From: JBGPIK01 sp041484845
Lineage (GTDB): Bacteria > Desulfobacterota > Binatia > UBA9968
Assembly: GCA_041484845.1 (NCBI GenBank)
Contig: JBGPIK010000275.1
Span: forward strand, 1 to 9,290
Length of the DNA: 9,290 nucleotides
Direction: 5' to 3'
Shown: positions 6,370-9,290 of the stretch, in pieces
Numbering within the stretch: position 1 is the stretch's first letter
Layout of the letters: each line of letters begins with the position of its first letter
Position numbers and translations under genes: made by a program
The notes under the pieces: generated by a model
Database searches by the model: none
What the model was told of the DNA's origin: nothing
Seen by the model: only the letters and a program-made list of their open reading frames with translations

Positions 6370-6567
6370 ATGAAAACAATCCTTAAGAAATTCAAAGGTA
6401 AAAGGATTCGCCTTTATACGGTATCCGGTGTGGAATCCTATCTCGGTGTTCTCGAAGACATCAAGGATGACTATGTGACTCTGAAAGACGCCATGCACGG
6501 AGAATCAACGCATATCGCTATTCAGTACATTGAATCGTTTCATGAAGCTCCAGCCAGCATAGAGTAA
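6370..6567 (+). CDS. Small Sm/Hfq-like (LSm-fold) protein, 65 aa
   Basis: I do not know a named family for this protein, but its pattern follows the Sm fold. The Sm1-like part is residues 10-40: GKRIRLYTVSG, then G26, then LEDIKDDYVTLKDA, which is the G-x-x-V-x-L-x-x-G ... G-x-L-x-x-x-D-D-Y-V-x-L spacing of LSm proteins. The second part, STHIAIQYIESF (46-57), resembles the short Sm2 strand of Hfq (H-x-I-x-x-I). Five strands in 65 residues suit a ring-forming beta barrel, which in Sm and Hfq proteins binds U- or A-rich RNA. RNA binding here is inferred from fold resemblance only. The start is supported by AGGGAG at 6357-6362 with a 7-nt gap. It lies 50 nt after hsp20 and probably shares its sigma-54 transcript. 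A different SH3-like barrel without RNA function is an alternative. Confidence 0.8.
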   Translation: MKTILKKFKGKRIRLYTVSGVESYLGVLEDIKDDYVTLKDAMHGESTHIAIQYIESFHEAPASIE

Positions 6568-6720
6568 ACATATCATTTCACCCAACGCCTGTGCGAATTG
6601 TGTTGCTCTCCTAGGAATACCTTCACTCTGTGAACGTCGGAGCTGGTGAGCTGAACGAAATATGCCGCGACTTCTCTGTGGCAAAAGGATTCGATCCCAA
6701 CGGCCGATCAATCCAAATCC

Positions 6721-6761
6721 GACGTGTTGACGAAGCTTGGTAAGCCAGGCGTCAACACGTC
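6721..6761. promoter_or_regulatory. Long perfect hairpin just upstream of the nitroreductase gene
   Basis: GACGTGTTGACG (6721-6732) and CGTCAACACGTC (6750-6761) are a perfect 12-bp inverted repeat. The spacer can pair too: GCTTGG (6735-6740) with CCAGGC (6745-6750) around a TAAG loop, using one G-U pair. In RNA this gives about 17 pairs with a small bulge. It ends 8 nt before the GGAG ribosome site (6770-6773). There is no T-run, so termination is unlikely. It could be a repressor operator or an mRNA structure acting on translation. The rest of 6568-6720 shows no gene. Confidence 0.65.
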
Positions 6762-6779
6762 GTCCAAATGGAGAAAACG

Positions 6780-7367
6780 ATGACCAAACACAAAGTAAAC
6801 ATGAGCATAATGGAGGCGATCTACAAGCGATGTTCCGTGCGATCCTACTCGCCTGAGCGACTAGACGAATCCACGGTCCGCACCCTGCTCGCAGCCGCCG
6901 TGCGCGCCCCGACAGCTGTGCACTTAGAGCCGTGGGCATTTGCGATCCTCCAGGATGCGAGTGCGCTAAAGCGTCTCTCGGATCGTGCAAAGCCGCTTTT
7001 CCTAGAGGAAGTAAAGCGCGCCCACCTCGATCTAGGGGGGCACACACTCGACGTCTTCGCGAGCCCGGATTTCAACATGTTCTATAACGCCGGCACGCTC
7101 ATTATTATATGCGGCAAGCCCATGGGACCCTTCGTCGTCGCCGATTACTGGCTGGCTGCAGAGAACCTGATCCTTGCCGCCTGCTCGATAGGACTCGGGA
7201 CATGTGTCATCGGTTCCGCGGTCCCGGCGCTGAATACTCCCGACATTAAGGCCGAGTTCGGGATTCCGGACGAGTTGACTGCCATCGCTCCGATCATCGT
7301 GGGCATGCCTAGCGGCGAAACGCTACCCACGGCCCGCAAGGAGCCCGAGGTTGTTTTTTGGAAGTGA
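6780..7367 (+). CDS. Nitroreductase-family FMN oxidoreductase, 195 aa
   Basis: The protein has the nitroreductase fold: the N-terminal FMN-phosphate motif RCSVRSYSPERL (17-28, with R17, S19 and R21), the helix LLAAAVRAPTAVHLEPWAF (36-54), the middle segment NAGTLIIICGKP (103-114), AAENLILAACSIGLGTCVIG (126-145) and the typical ending FGIPDELTAIAPIIVGMPSG (160-179). Members are dimeric cytoplasmic flavoproteins using NAD(P)H to reduce nitro groups, quinones or other acceptors; the substrate cannot be told here. The usual APS-x-x-N-x-Q-PW of the flavin loop reads APTAVHLEPW, so the Asn/Gln pair that often contacts FMN is changed. GGAG at 6770-6773, 6 nt before the ATG at 6780, favours this start; the in-frame ATG at 6768 would put that site inside the coding region. 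The hairpin at 6721-6761 lies just upstream. Confidence 0.9.
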   Translation: MTKHKVNMSIMEAIYKRCSVRSYSPERLDESTVRTLLAAAVRAPTAVHLEPWAFAILQDASALKRLSDRAKPLFLEEVKRAHLDLGGHTLDVFASPDFNMFYNAGTLIIICGKPMGPFVVADYWLAAENLILAACSIGLGTCVIGSAVPALNTPDIKAEFGIPDELTAIAPIIVGMPSGETLPTARKEPEVVFWK

Positions 7368-7410
7368 TGCCGACGGATTAAAGACGAAGGATGAAACGTT
7401 GGCGGTTTAG

Positions 7411-7447
7411 GATTTTCAATATCGCTGAAGATACGCGACGGAAAATC
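7411..7447. repeat. Inverted repeat between nitroreductase gene and polX promoter
   Basis: GATTTTC (7411-7417) and GAAAATC (7441-7447) are perfectly complementary, with an inner pair TCGC (7422-7425) and GCGA (7435-7438). It lies 44 nt after the nitroreductase stop and 22 nt before the -24 box of the polX promoter. It could be the activator site of that promoter or a weak 3'-end hairpin; neither is shown. Confidence 0.35.
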
Positions 7448-7468
7448 GATCAAATCACGGCTTTTTAG

Positions 7469-7484
7469 TGGCACATCCATTGCG
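7469..7484 (+). promoter_or_regulatory. Sigma-54 (-24/-12) promoter of polX
   Basis: TGGCAC (7469-7474), five bases, TTGC (7480-7483) is the RpoN core with exact GG-N10-GC spacing (GG 7470-7471, GC 7482-7483). The positions after TGGCAC (A instead of G) and after TTGC (G instead of A/T) deviate. Transcription would start near 7495, giving a leader of about 77 nt before polX with its own ribosome site. No other gene lies between it and polX. Confidence 0.75.
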
Positions 7485-7571
7485 TCATTGGACTAATATC
7501 CGCCGGTCATCGCAGTCGGAGCGCGAGAGGCTATATCCACTGAGACGCGCGACCGCCTTAGGAGATAACCT

Positions 7572-9290
7572 ATGGAGAATGTAGAGATCGCACATCTGCT
7601 AAGCAAATACGCAGACCTACTGGAGATCGAAGGCGAAGGTCTATTTCGTGTTTTGGCTTACCGCAAAGCTGCTCGGACAGTCGAAAGCCTTTCCCAACCC
7701 ATCGCTCAACTGCTGGCAGAAGGCAAAGACCTCGAAGAGCTGCCGGGGATAGGAAAGAGTATGGCCGAGCACATCGAGGAGATCGTCAAGACCGGCACTC
7801 TGGAGGGCTTAAAAAAGCTTCGCACGGAGATTCCCGCTACTCTGGACGAGCTTCTCGAAATCGAGGGATTGGGGCCGAAACGAACAAAACAGCTCTACGA
7901 TAAACTGGGCATCAGCTCCATTAAAGAGCTCGAGCGCGCGCTCGCTGCAGGTAAAGTCGCCTCTCTGCGGGGATTCGGCCAGAAGAGCGTCGATAAAATT
8001 CGCCAGGCGATCGAGAATTTAGGGAAACGCCCCAAACGCTTCAAACTGCTGGATGCCGATCAGCTGGTGCGTCCCCTCATAGAATATCTCTGCAAGGGCA
8101 GTGGCATCGAGCAGCTCGAAGTGGCCGGAAGCTACCGTCGCCGCATGGAGACGGTCGGCGACATTGATATTTTGGCCGCCTCTGACAGTCCGGAAGCTGT
8201 CATGCAGCGCTTTCAAACTTATCCGGAAGTCGAGCGCGTGGTTGCAGCCGGCACAACGCGCGGCACCGTGATTCTCCAATCGGGCCTTCAGGTCGATCTC
8301 CGGATTCTGCCGCGGCGTTGTTACGGATCCGCCCTGCATTACTTCACGGGCTCGAAGGCTCACAACGTGGCAGTTCGCACGCTCGGGGTCGAACGCGGCC
8401 TGCGCATCAGCGAATACGGAATCTTCCGCGTGCCGAAGGGAAAGAAGGCCGAAGAGGTCGGCGTGGAAGAAGGCGAGCGCATCGGCGGCGCCAAAGAGGA
8501 AGATGTCTTTCACGCTGTCAACATGGATTGGGTCCCGCCGGAGTTGCGCGAACATCGCGGCGAGATCCAAGCCGCACAAACGCACAAGCTCCCCAATTTG
8601 ATTGCGCTCGACGATATCCGGGGAGATCTCCACATGCACAGCAAGTGGACTGACGGGAACAGCACGATTATAGAGATGGCGCGCGCCTGCAAAGAGCGCG
8701 GCTATCAATACTGCGCGATCACCGACCACAGCAAGGCGGTTCGAGTAGCCGGAGGCCTCAGCGCGGAGGACTTCAAAAAGCAACGCGAAGAGATCGCGGA
8801 GGCGCGAGAGAAAGTCCGCGGGATCACTCTTTTCACCGGCTGCGAGGTCGATATTCTACCGGATGGATCGCTCGATCTTCCCGACGATCTCCTCGAGCGG
8901 CTCGATGTGGTCGTCACCGCCGTCCACTCAAAGATGGATATGACCCAAAGCGAAATGACCAAACGAGTCCTCAAGGCCCTCGCCCACCCGGCCGTGACAA
9001 TCTTGGCCCATCCCACTGGGCGGCTCATCAACCAGCGTGAGCCATTCGCTATCGATCTGGAGGAAATCTTTCATGCCGCAAGAGAAAACCATGTGGCCGT
9101 CGAGCTAAACGCTCAGCCCGACCGCCTCGACCTAAACGCCGTGCATCTCCGTCGCGCCAGAGAAATCGGCGTGAAGATCGCGATCAACACAGACGCCCAC
9201 AGCGCCGAGCAGCTACGCTTCATCAAGTACGGCATCGACCAGGCCCGCCGAGGCTGGCTGGAAAAACGCCACGTCCTGAACGCAATGACA
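7572..9290 (+). CDS. polX: DNA polymerase X with C-terminal PHP exonuclease domain (right end cut by window)
   Basis: The frame is open for 573 codons to the window edge; bacterial PolX is about 570-580 residues, so only a few are missing. It fills short gaps in base-excision and break repair and trims 3' ends. Order of parts: helix-hairpin-helix DNA-binding repeats at LEELPGIGKSMAEHI (54-68) and LLEIEGLGPKRTKQL (94-108). The polymerase palm follows, with GSYRRRMETVGDIDILA (186-202), metal-binding D197 and D199, and a third D242 in VDLRILP. YFTGSKAHNVAVR (257-269) is the nucleotide pocket. The PHP domain runs from DLHMHS (352-357) through AITDHS (382-387), GCEVD (423-427), the H452 region and AHPTG (479-483) to NTDAHS (539-544), so its metal ligands are complete and 3'-5' exonuclease activity is likely. 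AGGAG at 7560-7564 with a 7-nt gap fixes the start. A sigma-54 promoter lies 88 nt upstream. Confidence 0.96.
   Translation, partial: MENVEIAHLLSKYADLLEIEGEGLFRVLAYRKAARTVESLSQPIAQLLAEGKDLEELPGIGKSMAEHIEEIVKTGTLEGLKKLRTEIPATLDELLEIEGLGPKRTKQLYDKLGISSIKELERALAAGKVASLRGFGQKSVDKIRQAIENLGKRPKRFKLLDADQLVRPLIEYLCKGSGIEQLEVAGSYRRRMETVGDIDILAASDSPEAVMQRFQTYPEVERVVAAGTTRGTVILQSGLQVDLRILPRRCYGSALHYFTGSKAHNVAVRTLGVERGLRISEYGIFRVPKGKKAEEVGVEEGERIGGAKEEDVFHAVNMDWVPPELREHRGEIQAAQTHKLPNLIALDDIRGDLHMHSKWTDGNSTIIEMARACKERGYQYCAITDHSKAVRVAGGLSAEDFKKQREEIAEAREKVRGITLFTGCEVDILPDGSLDLPDDLLERLDVVVTAVHSKMDMTQSEMTKRVLKALAHPAVTILAHPTGRLINQREPFAIDLEEIFHAARENHVAVELNAQPDRLDLNAVHLRRAREIGVKIAINTDAHSAEQLRFIKYGIDQARRGWLEKRHVLNAMT

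Noticed and set aside
6679..6694. Possible sigma-54 site TGGCAA-N5-TTCG upstream of the nitroreductase
   Set aside because: The -24 box is good but the essential GC of the -12 box is CG, so it should not function.
6505..7047. 180-codon minus-strand frame
   Set aside because: It spans the end of the Sm-like gene, the hairpin and the nitroreductase start, is arginine-rich and low in family-like patterns; a shadow.
8019..8783. 254-codon minus-strand frame
   Set aside because: It is antisense to the polymerase and PHP domains of PolX, whose motifs are intact on the plus strand.

Overview
The window looks like chromosomal DNA from a Gram-negative bacterium of moderately high GC content. A secreted MlaC/Ttg2D-type protein implies an outer membrane. 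Two excellent -24/-12 sequences imply a working sigma-54 (RpoN). The intergenic DNA carries REP-like palindromes with a TTCGAC-N3-GCTCA core. My guess is an uncultivated deltaproteobacterial (Desulfobacterota-like), NC10 or Rokubacteria-like lineage; this rests on general impression and is not demonstrated. No rRNA, tRNA, CRISPR array or transposase gene was seen.

Layout. Minus strand, left: a tandem-domain universal stress protein (1134 to 232) followed after 9 nt by the start of an MlaC-like periplasmic lipid-binding protein that runs off the left edge. A divergent intergenic region (about 1135-1843) holds a REP-like inverted pair. Plus strand: phosphoenolpyruvate synthase (1844-4285); a repeat-rich gap with four small palindromic elements (4305-4530); a HypE/PurM-superfamily ATP-binding protein (4575-5597); a 49-codon remnant of the NAD-dependent DNA ligase N-terminus (5611-5760); a near-perfect sigma-54 promoter; a small heat-shock protein Hsp20 (5828-6319); a 65-residue Sm/Hfq-like protein (6370-6567); a long hairpin; a nitroreductase-family flavoprotein (6780-7367); a second sigma-54 promoter; and DNA polymerase X (7572 to the right edge, missing only its last residues).

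How the parts may fit together. Universal stress protein, Hsp20, nitroreductase and PEP synthase together resemble stress or dormancy gene sets in other bacteria (for example the mycobacterial DosR set with Usp, Hsp20 and nitroreductase-like proteins). PolX adds a gap-filling repair polymerase. The most concrete new point is that both hsp20 and polX have sigma-54 promoters of very good quality, which would tie protein protection and DNA repair to an enhancer-binding activator. The single linked stress programme is an inference. The gene identities rest on motifs read directly from the translations.
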